DNA of 64,000 nt from Linyphia triangularis. Taxonomy: Eukaryota; Arthropoda; Arachnida; Araneae; Linyphiidae. Shown one piece after another: positions 33,791 through 44,907 of the stretch. How positions within the stretch are numbered: position 1 is the first letter of the stretch; the number at the start of each line of letters is the position of its first letter. Under the pieces are notes generated by a model that did no database searches, had not been told where the DNA came from, and saw nothing but the letters and a program-made list of their open reading frames with translations. The stretch spans positions 11,354,001 through 11,418,000 of the forward strand of contig OZ021729.1 of assembly GCA_963978545.1 (NCBI GenBank), given 5' to 3'. A program made the position numbers and the translations under genes.

Positions 33791-35485
33791 TAGTTCTATG
33801 TATTTAATTTAATTTATAAATTAATTGGTAATGTGTCGATATTTTTAACGAATTTTACAATTTGTTCTGTAATTTTTTATTTTTATTTTTTATTAATTAC
33901 ATTCACTAAAAATGTTTAAAATGTGTTTCAATGACTATTGTTGTATTACCTACTCTACATTTAGCAACGCATGGTTTACTAAATAAATACTTTTAACATC
34001 TAAACAAAGTTATTTCATCTTTTCACTAAAACAGTTAAGGGATTTAATCAAATCACTTTCTTTAGGGAAATCATGCCGAGTTGTAATTTTAACATCTTCC
34101 GTGAATTGATCATCTACCTTTGGGATTAGATCATATCTCTGTTTCTATCATCTCCCTGTGACATATACATCTTTACAAATATATTCTCTTAGCATAACCA
34201 ATCTTTATAAGACAATCTGAAATAAGTTTTTTTTTTTTTTTCAACTACTTTATATAGCAAGAACATTATTCCCAATAACTCTTTATGAGCAGTTTATATT
34301 TTGAAATTAGTAACATTTGAGCAATACAAGAATAATGCTTGTTTTTTTATGGTTCGTCTCCCTTGGTTATTAAATCCGAATCTTTACGTTCATTATACGA
34401 ATGGAATTCTCAGCCCTCATTTACAAGAAAATTCGTTAAAAAAAGGTCAATATATCAACCGGTAATAGGTTATTAGAATGAAAAAGTTTTCCATCCCAAC
34501 CACATCTTTTGTCAAATAAATGGAATGTTTGTACTAATTATAAAGAAAAGAATGGTAATTTATGGAGAAATGCACCATTTCAATTAAATAAATGCTTGTA
34601 TTAATGAAATATTAATGTTGAATGTTTCTTTTCTTTGAAAGAAGTCTATTTTGTTTCTTGAAGGAGTTTGATAAATGTATTCAAAAGGGTAGAGCTCTCA
34701 TTATATCTTTCTCAATAAATGATTTTGATATATATATATATATTATTTTTTTTGATAAATTGCTATACATTTCATACAAATGAGTATTGAAGCATTCCAA
34801 TTAGTTTTCGCGAATCTTTATTGTTGCATTGAAGTTGAAAGATTTCAATTGAATGCAATATGTTAGTTTTACATTTACTTTTTATGTTTGTTGCTTCACT
34901 TAAAGTAAATATGTTTTCGAACATATTTGAAAAGAAATGAGTTAAGAACGAATTTTTCATTAACTTGAAATTTGCAAGTTATTTTAAATAGTTTTTATTT
35001 ATATATTTTTTTTTTTTTTATATAAACAATAATTGCAATGGTGGTTTCAAATTCTACGATAGATTAATTGGAATGCATATGTCAAATTTTCGGATTTGAA
35101 AATGTCTATGGGCATAACATATACAATACAAAATACGTCAATTTTGTTCTTTGTATATTTAAAAAACTAAAGATAGTGTACTAGAAAAAATATCAATACA
35201 ATTATTTTCTGATTGCTGGTAAAATTAATTAAAACAAATTAATTTTTTTGCATACATTTTACATTATGCAAAAAATTACTACTTAATTGTATTTCAAATA
35301 CTTTTTACAATATTAATTCATTTTATTATACGTTCTCAGTAAGTATATTAATAATGATATCCACTATTTGGTACTTTATAATAAAATAAGAATCATTTGT
35401 TTGTTAGAAGACCCTTTCATTCATTAAAACTCGTTCGAAAAGTTGGATGCACGGCAATTAAATACTATACAAAACATACTGTGTC
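33791..35485. other. AT-rich stretch, nothing recognised
   Basis: Very AT-rich, with a TATATATATATA run near 34731 and T-runs. No coding or repeat family seen. Confidence 0.45.
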
Positions 35486-35489
35486 TTAA

Positions 35490-36210
35490 GGGGGTCCGGT
35501 ACCGAAAATAAAAAAAAACTTTATTTATGTACATTTTTATGCCAAAAATTTATTTTATGTATGAGATATTATTTATAAATCTTTGAGAAAATATTTTTTT
35601 AAATATTGTGTTTAGTTATTTAAGAAAAATTTAAAAACCAAGAAAAATCCATAATAATTGATGTTTGCGTATTTTGAAATAAGTCAAGAAAAAATAATTT
35701 TTTTTTTCAAAGTGAAAGCTTTCTGTAATGCATAATTATATAAAGAAAAAATTTTCTTCACAGAATTTTGATAGGTGAATTAAAAAAAAAATTTAAAAAT
35801 TCTCAAAGTTAAAATATTGAAATTTTTGCTTTTTTTTATGTTATCTTTTACGCTAAATGTTATATTTTAAAACAGAATTAAAAAAATAAAATTCTGTGAA
35901 GACAAAATATTTAAAACTATATAAATTAAATGCTCCAAAAATTTAAATAGCCAATTATTAATGGTTCTGGAGATATATCGATTTGAATATGAAACATCTG
36001 TGAAAAACACTAGTGTTCGAAAAACGCACTTTAAGCAGACGCTTCAAGGTGTTACGCCCATTAGTGATGTTTAAATAACAGGTAATTTTGTAGTGTTCTA
36101 ATCACCGGAGGAATAAGATAAAAGCATCATTCTCTTCAGGAATGTATGAACTATTTTTTTAAATCAGAAAAAAAATGGGATTTTTTAAAAAATTTCGGTA
36201 CTGAACCCCC
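35490..36210 (+). mobile_element. TTAA-target DNA transposon, 721 bp, copy 1
   Basis: The element is bounded by TTAA (35486-35489 and 36211-36214). Its ends are GGGGGTCCGGTACCGAAA and TTTCGGTACTGAACCCCC. A second copy of exactly the same length lies reversed at 44183-44903. The TTAA duplication is the piggyBac signature, although the outermost G-run differs from the CCC start usual in that superfamily. No transposase is encoded, so it is non-autonomous. Internal inverted A/T-rich segments (for example near 35755 and 35880, around ACAGAATTTT) add secondary structure. Confidence 0.9.
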
Positions 36211-36335
36211 TTAAACCCGTAAACTATGGGTTACAAATAAATCTCCCAAAAATTAATAATCTATAGTCTATGTTGTATGAATTGCTTGATACTGAAAGGT
36301 AATTTCTTAAATATATTTACATGACTAGACAATTT

Positions 36336-37470
36336 CACGCAATACCTTAATCAAGGCTTAACAGCCTATCTTGTAATCAACATCATGCTTATTAAACACA
36401 GTACAAAGGCAAAACTGCCTCATTATGACTAACATATATCCCCCTAGATATACTCAGCCAAAACATGGAAGCTCGCTCGGTCTTGAACTCAACGTTAATA
36501 TACTGATGGATCTATGTTAAAATATCTTTAATTTTACGCCATGAATATAACAATGCGAACTATAGATTTGTTACTTTGGAAAGGACACTATCACCCGTAC
36601 CTACTTGCAAGGTTTAGTTTACCGTAAAAGCGATTTTTAAGTTTAAAATTTCGCATATATGTAATATCCGCTCTATTCCCCAAGGCAATGATCAGCAGCT
36701 CCACCCATGACGATTACAGCACCACCAAGTGATGTAGACGGGAGATGGAGATGGAAGAGATTCCTAAGAGATTGATGCTGGTTGATTGTTTGGTGACTGA
36801 CCTCTCTGGATCTGAGAATGCACGCAATACCTTAATCAAGGCTTAACAGCCTATCTTGTAATCAACATCATACTTATTAAACACAGTACAAAGGCAAAAC
36901 TGCCTCATTATGACTAACATATATCCCCCTAGATATACCCAGCCAAAACATGGAAGCTCGCTCGGTCTTGAACTCAACGTTAATATACTGATGGATCTAT
37001 GTTAAAATATCTTTAATTTTACGCCATGAACATAACAATGCGAACTATAGATTTGTTACTTTGGAAAGGAGACAATCACCCGTAACTACTTGCAAGGTTT
37101 AGTTTACCGTAAAAGCGATTTTTAAGTTTAAAATTTCGCATATATGTAATATCCGCTCTATTCCCCAAGTCAATGATCAGCAGCTCCACCCATGGCGATT
37201 ACAGCACCACCAAGTGATGTAGACGGGAGATGGAAGATATTCCTAAGAGATTGATGCTGGTTGATTGTTTGGTGACTGACCTCTCCGGATCTGAGAATGC
37301 ACGCAATACCTTAATCAAGGCTTAACAGCCTATCTTGTAATCAACTTCTCATATGCAACTCATCATGCTTATTAAACACAGTGCAAAGGCAAAACTGCCT
37401 CGTTATTGACTAACATACATCCGCCTAGATACACCCAGCCAGAATATGATGGGAGCTCGTCAGGTCCCGA
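36336..37470 (+). repeat. Tandem repeat, ~480-bp unit, about 2.4 copies
   Basis: CACGCAATACCTTAATCAAG begins copies at 36336, 36821 and 37300 (periods 485 and 479). Copies one and two are nearly identical, differing by small indels such as GAGATGGAGATGGAAG versus GAGATGGAAG. The third stops matching near 37460. Each unit contains TCCACCCATGxCGATTACAG and a GTGATGTAGACGGGAGATGG block. High identity marks a recent duplication; the family is not identified. Confidence 0.93.
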
Positions 37471-38057
37471 ACTCACTTTCGTTCCGCAACCAGAAGCTCG
37501 ATCGGTTCAGAACTTCCCACATCCCAACAATAACGCCTCTAAAAAGTGCAGCAATCGTCGACATAAAAGCAAACCGTCGAAAAGTGCAGCAGTCATCGAC
37601 ATAGGAGCAAACCATTGGTTCACATTCAAACAATACAAAGTGGATCAGAGTCATTACAGAAAAACGTGAAAAAAATATGTAAAATTAAAACAAAGACTCT
37701 GGATGTATGTCTATTTGTGGGTCCATAGAAAGTAACTGCCAATTGGCCGAGAGCTCTGAAATTTTAAACATAAGTATAGTTTTAGTCTTCTAATTTTAAT
37801 TTTCATTAACAGAATATTAAAACTTTAATGACTTTTTATTAATTTAATACAATCGAGTAAAAATAAGTTGAGTACTAGTAACTTCTCCAGTAAATCGAAA
37901 AATTTGTCGAGTGCTGGAACCTTCTAGAATGTACCATTGTAAATACGTAAAATTCTAGGAGGTGTGAGAGGATATTATTGCATTAACATTATATTATATT
38001 GTACTACTGTATTAGCGGATATTTTTTTGACAGAGGTGTTCTAATAGTAAGAGTTTA
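37471..38057. other. Non-coding stretch with a 38-bp duplication and a heat-shock-like element
   Basis: AAAAGTGCAGCA at 37542 and 37580 marks a 38-bp tandem duplication. The 87-residue plus-strand frame at 37406-37669 crosses it but is not recognised. 37680-38057 is AT-rich with the motif at 37918-37930. Confidence 0.45.
37918..37930. promoter_or_regulatory. Trimeric heat-shock element motif
   Basis: GAACCTTCTAGAA contains three alternating units, GAA, TTC and GAA, at the canonical 5-bp spacing bound by heat shock factor trimers. A further TTC lies near 37952. No promoter or transcript is evident, so the site may be fortuitous or part of an unrecognised mobile element. Confidence 0.3.
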
Positions 38058-38709
38058 CGTAGCAATGAACCTTTTACCCATGGAAGCTAGTCAGTGCTTA
38101 CGTAGCAATGAACCTTTTACCCATGGAAGCTAGTCTGTGCTTACGTAGCAATGAACCTTTTACCCATGGAAGCTAGTCTGTGCTTACGTAGCAATGAACC
38201 TTTTACCCATGGAAGCTAGTCTGTGCTTACGTAGCAATGAACCTTTTACCCATGGAAGCTAGTCTGTGCTTACGTAGCAATGAACCTTTTACCCATGGAA
38301 GCTAGTCTGTGCTTACGTAGCAATGAACCTTTTACCCATGGAAGCTAGTCTGTGCTTACGTAGCAATGAACCTTTTACCCATGGAAGCTAGTCTGTGCTT
38401 ACGTAGCAATGAACCTTTTACCCATGGAAGCTAGTCTGTGCTTACGTAGCAATGAACCTTTTACCCATGGAAGCTAGTCTGTGCTTACGTAGCAATGAAC
38501 CTTTTACCCATGGAAGCTAGTCTGTGCTTACGTAGCAATGAACCTTTTACCCATGGAAGCTAGTCTGTGCTTACGTAGCAATGAACCTTTTACCCATGGA
38601 AGCTAGTCTGTGCTTACGTAGCAATGAACCTTTTACCCATGGAAGCTAGTCTGTGCTTACGTAGCAATGAACCTTTTACCCATGGAAGCTAGTCTGTGCT
38701 TACGTAGCA
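38058..38709 (+). repeat. Minisatellite, 43-bp unit, 15 nearly identical copies
   Basis: CGTAGCAATG starts every unit from 38058 on, and CGTAGCA at 38703 closes the array. (38703-38058)/43 is exactly 15. Apart from the first unit (AGTCAGTGC instead of AGTCTGTGC) I saw no difference between copies. Each unit contains TACGTA and CCATGG palindromes. Such homogeneity indicates very recent expansion or ongoing unequal exchange, and copy number is likely to vary between individuals or assemblies. Confidence 0.97.
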
Positions 38710-38715
38710 AGGAAT

Positions 38716-38960
38716 TTTTAAATGGGCGCCGTCAGGAAGGGTTTGCATTCCTCTGGATTTTGAAAATTAAATATGAAGAGGTGAAGTAAGTTGATTGGAG
38801 TAATATAATTCTCTTGAAATATAAAGCAGGTTTTTAAATATTCAATTGATAAAAAAATAAAACATAACTGTTAATTATAATTCAATTAGGATAGTTTGTT
38901 GAAAAATCAATGTAAAATCAAAAATAATTAACCACCTGCATCCGCTGCCATCGTAACCCC
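38716..38960 (+). repeat. Dispersed repeat family D, copy 2
   Basis: TTTTGAAAATTAAATATGAAG and, further on, GTTGAAAAATCAATGTAAAA resemble blocks in the copy at 42330-42590 in the same order. It directly abuts the 43-bp minisatellite. Divergence is high and the boundaries are approximate. Confidence 0.45.
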
Positions 38961-41538
38961 ATGAAAAAAGTTTTTTCGACTGCCTTTAACTTTTAAGAGA
39001 GCGCAGCGAGTCGGTGTTAGAGTAGAAATTAAACTTTTAAGGAAAGAAAATGACTGAAAATATTATCGCAAGTGGCTAAGACAAATTATACTTATAAATA
39101 AATATTAATAAGGTGGTTGTAAATGAAAGGAGTTGGTGTATGACTAAATTTTGCCATTTTTGACTAAACTTCCGCAAATGGATTTAATTCATTCCAAATG
39201 CCAATTCATACAAATTATATACTTTAATATCAAGCAAATAATATTTGTGTTAATACTTTAAACACACACAGTTACCCTATTTAAATACAAAACCTATTTT
39301 TTTAAATAGTATACCAGGATATTAAAAGACACCTAGTAATTTAAGAAAGTTATTCTTCCAAAGAAAAATAATTAAAGCATTTCCGAAAGATATAATTCAA
39401 TGATGGAAAACATTTCGCCAGGTGATGTCCCCCCCCCCCCCCCAGGAAATAAAACAAGAAATATCTCATTTCAATTAACACGATATTTCCTTCAACAAAA
39501 TTCGTATTTCATTTATTCATTACGCTTTAGGAAAATATTTTGCAGTAACCCTAACTTCAAGCAACTACCGTTGTAAGTTACAAATATCACCGGTATTATT
39601 TTTATTTCAACAAAATACTCATCTTTCCAAAGTTAAGTAAACACCATTTCATTCAAAAAAGACGATAATCAAAAGATGAAAAGCTATTTCGTTTACTTCA
39701 AATCAAGAACCGGAACGAAATTTTTTTCCCCCTTAAAAACAAAACGGAAATTCTTCCGTACGGTGTTTAAGGAAACGGAAGTCCAGTTTAAACTGTTTCC
39801 ATGCCGCTCATTTCCGATTCTCTTTTGCTCGGCAAATGATCGGAACCAGAGCCGAAGCATTCCGGAAAATGCCGACTTCCACGATGTTCTTTTTTTTTGT
39901 TTTGTTTTTTGTCACAGCGACCTTCCCTTAGGTACCGGTTTTTCGATAAAAGAAGCCTACTTTTCTCCTTGAGGACGTTTTCCCGCCTTTTCGAAGTTTC
40001 TGTTTTGATTCCACGTGCTGTTTTGAGGAAGTTTGGGGCTAGTATACAAATTGAGATAAGGTTTCTATTATTTCTTGAACGGGGGATTGCTTTTGTTTGG
40101 ATTTTTTTTATTTTTCGCCTTGCAAATAGAATGATTTGAGGTTACATCGAATGGCAACACTTGTAACGTGCTAGTGACCAATCACAAGTTATCTTTGAAA
40201 ACAAATTTAAATTTTCAAATTCCATTAGCCAATCACTTTGTTTCGTTTATTCATGTCTGTGACGTCATAAATCATAACGTCCTTGCAGGTTGTTTACCTT
40301 TTGGTCAATCATAAATTAATAACTATAACTTCTACTTAATTTTTTTATATTCGAAATAATGTGTCAAAGAGAGTTCTTCCAACTCACCTAGTAATGCTTT
40401 TATGTTCTTTTTACTGTGTCATTTAAAGTAAAATTTTTTTAAACAAAAGTTTGAAGAAATTTACATCTGGATTACAACTAAAATAATTCATAAAAACGCC
40501 TTATTAATAAAAATCTACTTGACTTAAAAGGGGAGAAGGGGGAAGAGGAGAGGTTGGAGATTAAGGACGTGAGTCTAAATTCGAAAAAAAATTACGTTTG
40601 ATCATATAAGGTAAATTTTAGGGTACCCTGTAGCTAAAAACAATGTATATCTACTTAGATAAATAACCTTGAGAACAAAGTTTTTCCTTTCAACTTTTTC
40701 CCTCCAACGTAGCCATTGTTTAAGACTTTTAAACTCTGTTCCAACTTGAAACATTTCTACTTCTCAAAGATAAGTGTCATTAATAAATCGTCTGCATAAA
40801 AAAAAAGTAATTCACAACTGGAAACAATGTACTTTAACTGTATCTGTGTGTATTTAGGCATGAGAGTAGTTTAAATGAGCTCTAATAATATTTTATTCAA
40901 TTCCTTACATCTGTCTCTTAAAGTTATCTCCGGCACTTTTTTTTTCCACCGGAAATGACTATTGTCTTCGGATATTTTGTTAAAGAAATTGGACTAACTT
41001 TTTGAATTTTTTGTTACTTTTTTTTTTTCTTCTTTCGAAATGTGTTCTTTTGTGCTGGACTGTAATGGCGCAAAGTGAAACGATGGAACGAAAATTTCAT
41101 TCCAATTTCTGTCACCCCCTTTTGTTCGAAGCGGAATGAGAAAGTATTGTTCGAACACACACGCGGGGCTGCTACAAATTAATGAACCAAAATTACTCGC
41201 TGAAATGGAAAAATTGTCGGATTTTTCGGGGAATTCTCTTCTGAGTAGTTGACTGGAATGTGAACTTTAATGGTGTCCCCTTTTGTTCCATTTAATGACT
41301 TGCCGATTGTTTTAAATGTGGTGACTTCATTTTGTAGCGTTTTTCTTTTCGAAATGGCCGACAACTTTCTTGGCTCAAAGGCAAACGAAACGCTTCAGAA
41401 ACTTTTAGTTATCGATTACAAGTTATTTTATTTTTTTAGCCTAGCTTTCCTAAATGTTAACTTTATCTGTTCCATGTCATATTTTGTAAGTTGTAGAATT
41501 TAATTGTGTAACAAATACTAATTTTACAGACTTCCATA
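38961..41538. other. Non-coding stretch
   Basis: 39660-40130 is GC-richer, with unrecognised 98- and 80-residue frames. A C-run lies near 39430 and an exact CRE palindrome TGACGTCA at 40260-40267. Otherwise AT-rich. Confidence 0.4.
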
Positions 41539-41542
41539 TTAA

Positions 41543-42156
41543 TGGGATTCGGAGCCCAAAATTTTAATTTCTTTAATATTTGTTGGATCAACACAATTTT
41601 TTTTTATGTAATTGTCGAACAGTGTACTGATCTATATAATCTATTGAAACAAAAAAAATTAATTTTTTTTAATTAAAATTTGATAATTACTATAAAACAA
41701 CTCATTAAATATTTTGTTATAACTTAATAAACAATATCTTAATAAACTTAAAAATTATATGTATGTGTTCACAAATATATAACAAGTAAATTTACCAAAC
41801 ACAATTTTGATGTATATAGCGGTTATTAAAATAAAAAATTTCAACTATAAAAGTTCATTTTTCTTTCATATTAAAAAAGTCATATCTGGAGTGAAAAACA
41901 AAATTTTAAAATTTTGTTTGGTAAATATCTTCTAAAGAGTTAATACAATATGCATGGGAAATTTGGTGCATGTTACTTAATTACAAATTGAGTTATTGCC
42001 AATTATGTAAAAAAAAAAGCTAAAAAAAAAAATCATCAATGAGAAAAATTTGTCTTAAGTTCATGAAGAAACTAAGTCAGTGTCAGCTGTCTGATATTAA
42101 TTTGACAACTGCAATCCAACGTAAGACGTCATAATTAAACATATTATTTTATAAAG

Positions 42157-42190
<34 letters not shown>

Positions 42191-42205
42191 GGGCCCTGGA
42201 ATCCC
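41543..42205. mobile_element. TTAA-bounded inverted-end element, 663 bp
   Basis: TTAA flanks both sides (41539-41542 and 42206-42209). The left end TGGGATTCGGAGCCCAAAA is an imperfect complement of the right end TTTTTGGGCCCTGGAATCCC. The interior is AT-rich with a ~25-bp T-run near 42159. No coding frame. It is one of several TTAA elements clustered at 41.5-46.1 kb. Confidence 0.65.
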
Positions 42206-42329
42206 TTAAAATTGAAAACACGCACTTCCATATTAATTTTTTTTAATACAAATGTGTCCATATTAATTTGTTAAAAACCCATACTTGTATATTTATGCAA
42301 GAATATCTTGTATATCTATACTTGTATAT

Positions 42330-42590
42330 CTTGCAGTGAAGGTGTAAGAGGCTGCACTTGCCCCCCCCCCCCCTGTATTATGAAAATTAAAAAATATTTG
42401 GGAAAAAGTGGTTTGATTTAATGGAAGTAGAAGTATCATATAGGTTTTAAAATAGTCAATGGATAAGAAATTTAATACAGAACTATTAATTAAAAATTTA
42501 TTAAGAAAGCCAGTTGAAAAATCAAAGTTAAAACAAAATAACAACCGTCTAACACGCCCCTGATAATATTTCTGCCGAGCCCCTGCTTGT
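42330..42590 (+). repeat. Dispersed repeat family D, copy 3
   Basis: A C13 run near 42361, then ATTATGAAAATTAAAAAATA. Later GAAATTTAATAC and TATTAATTAAAAATTTATT match 9650-9680 closely. The right side carries CGCCCCTGATAATATTTCTG, comparable with CCCCCCTTGAAAATAATTCTG at about 9736. Confidence 0.5.
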
Positions 42591-42623
42591 TATGGCCTAC
42601 GTTTTGCCTGGCCTATACCTTAA

Positions 42624-42875
42624 CCCACTGACGGTCATGCACGTATATATGCGTCATTTAAATCCCAGTTTTTCCAGCAATATATAACATTTTTAAATTT
42701 ATAAATAAAATACTTTTAAATATATTTATCAGGATGATAGTTAATAACTTATCTAAAACAAAATAAATAAAAAATAGTTTAAAAATATTATATATTTGAA
42801 TTAGAAATATAATTAAAAAATTATTGCAAGGGAAACAACTGTAGAATTTTGCCCATTCCCTGGACCGTCAGAGGG
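42624..42875 (+). mobile_element. TTAA-target MITE (piggyBac type), 252 bp
   Basis: TTAA lies at 42620-42623 and 42876-42879. The ends CCCACTGACGGTC and GACCGTCAGAGGG are inverted almost perfectly. It shares most of its sequence with the MITE at 2085-2326 (CATGCACGTATATATxCGTC, CCCAGTTTTTCCAGCAATA). This copy keeps the better-preserved right end. Confidence 0.88.
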
Positions 42876-42879
42876 TTAA

Positions 42880-43372
42880 AGACAATATTAATTAATAAAA
42901 CAAAAACGCTTCTATAAATCGCAGTAAATACACCGCCCTGTAACTGAAAATAAAATCTAGCTGCAAAACTACTATCTAAAATGACCAGACCCATATTTTA
43001 TGCAACAACCCTTTTTTTCTCCGACGAGAAAGCTTGATTTTATCCACGCAAGATTCCGCAAAAATCTATTTTTGATTTATTTATGCTCTCCGCCGCGGAG
43101 TTATTTGGAAAATAGAATGTTTGTAATGCCGACGTAATCCTATTTTCTGCTGGGATTTTACGCTCCGTTATTTCTGAGAAGTGTCCGAGCGATTGTTATT
43201 TGTTATTTTAAGACATACGGTGTCTCCTCGAGACAGAAATTTACATAATGATATTTTGTGTTTCATTCTGTAATGGATATGAAATTGAATAGTTAACTCT
43301 CAATGGGCCGAGTTTTTTTCTTAAATATAAAAAAAACTTATGCAACGGAAAATGTTATGATAAAAAACATAT
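42880..43372. other. Non-coding stretch before the second solo LTR
   Basis: Mixed composition. TTAA followed by CTCTCAATGGGCCGAG (43294-43313) looks like a possible end of another TTAA-target element, but no partner end was found. Confidence 0.35.
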
Positions 43373-44063
43373 TGCTGCGTGGATGGGTTCGAAAAACTTG
43401 CCGGAATTTATTCCAATATAACTCTTCACAGATTCTCTTACAACTCCAGAACTTCTCGTTCTAGTAGACTCAATACAGTTCTTTTCACAACAATAGAGCA
43501 CGAAACAACAGTTAAAAACTTGGCAACACAACTGCTCAAATCGCTGCAAAAGACAATGCAATTCAGTTCGCTTTAGAACTACTCTGAATGCTCACTGAGA
43601 CTAAGTATCTCAACTCAGTAATTCCAGTCACTCAACTCATGGCCGGGCTTATATAGGAGTCAAAACTTCTTGAAATTTCTACAGGTAGATATTTGGAGAA
43701 CTTTCCAGATCGTAGTCGAAAAGTCATATACATGTATATGGGGACCGAAAATGTCGCCAAATGGTCGCCTAGTTTGGCGACTTGTGGCGATTTCTGGCCA
43801 AATTTAGCGACAAAAATTAGTCGCCAAAACCGTCGCCAACTTGGCTTTATCTCGCCAATTTGGCGAGATACCATAATGTTAAATGCCCTGCTCCTTGTAA
43901 AACTCCCTTCCCAGCTTATCTCTGTAAAACCCGTTATCAAGCATCAGGAGACTCATTGCAGGAAAACAAACTATTGCACTGCCTTATGCAAAATGTACAT
44001 AAATTGTCCTTTTTACATAATTAATGTTTCGAAATATTTACAAATATACAGAAATTCGTAACA
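43373..44063 (-). mobile_element. Solo LTR, minus strand, 691 bp, relative of 25467-26168
   Basis: Read on the minus strand it begins TGTTACGAATTTCTGTATAT and ends CCACGCAGCA. A TATATAAG box (near 43655) and an AATAAA signal (43412-43407) are present. Flanks ATAT and CTAT may be a target duplication with one change. It differs from the first LTR by many substitutions, so the two are separate, not the pair of one element; they are also in opposite orientation. The TGGCGA/TCGCCA cluster is retained at about 43750-43870. Confidence 0.9.
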
Positions 44064-44182
44064 CTATAATGCTAATAAAAAATATTGAACAGTTTAAACA
44101 ACTTTATTATAATTAATTCAATCTGCAACTTTGAAGTAAACAACGTCTTATAATGTTTCCACTTCAGTACATAAATGCTTAA

Positions 44183-44903
44183 GGGGGTTCAGTACCGAAA
44201 TTTCGTCAAAAATCCTAATTTTTTTTTCTGATTTAAAAAAATAGTTCATACATTCCTGAAGAAAATGATGTTTTTATCTTATTCTTCTGGTGATTAGAAC
44301 TCTACAAAATTACCTGTAATTTAAACATCACTACTGGGCGTAACACCTTGAAGCGTCTGCTTAAAGTGCGTTTTTAAGCACTAGTGTTTTTCACAGATGT
44401 TGCATATACAAATCGATATATCTCCAGAACCATGAACAATTGGCTATTCAAATTTCGGAGCATTTAATGTATATAGTTTGAAATATTTTGTCTTCACAGA
44501 AATTTATTTTTTTATTTCTATTTTAAAATATAACATTTAGCGTAAAGGATAACATAAAAAAAAAAGCACAAAAATCAATACTTTAACTTTGAGAATTTTT
44601 TGAATTTTTTCTAAATCACCTATCAAAATTCTGTGAGTTCAAAATTTTCTTTGTATAATTTTGTATTACAGAAAGCTTTCACTTTCAAGAAAAAATATTT
44701 TTTCTTGACTTATATCAAAATACGCAAACATCAATTATTATGGATTTTTCATGGTTTTTAATGTTTTAAAAAATAACGAAACACAATATTTAAAAAAACA
44801 TTATCTCAAAGATTTATAAATAGTATCTCATACATAAGATAAATTTTTGACGCAAAAAGATTTATAAATAAAGTTTTTTTTTTTTTTTCATTACCGGATC
44901 CCC
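44183..44903 (-). mobile_element. TTAA-target DNA transposon, 721 bp, copy 2
   Basis: TTAA lies at 44179-44182 and 44904-44907. Read on the minus strand it follows copy 1 (35490-36210) through its whole length. The ends here are GGGGGTTCAGTACCGAAA and TACCGGATCCCC. It abuts the transposase remnant, whose recognisable frame stops exactly at this element's TTAA, which suggests insertion into that relic. Confidence 0.9.
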
Positions 44904-44907
44904 TTAA

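Noticed and set aside
38058..38709. CRISPR-like array
   Set aside because: The 43-bp units are directly joined with no variable spacers, and the sequence is eukaryotic in character.
43693..44061. 122-residue plus-strand frame
   Set aside because: It lies antisense within the solo LTR and repeats the TGGCGA motif cluster; no retroelement protein similarity.
25467..44063. The two LTRs as ends of one retrotransposon
   Set aside because: They are in opposite orientation, differ by many substitutions, and each has its own flanks; both are solo LTRs.
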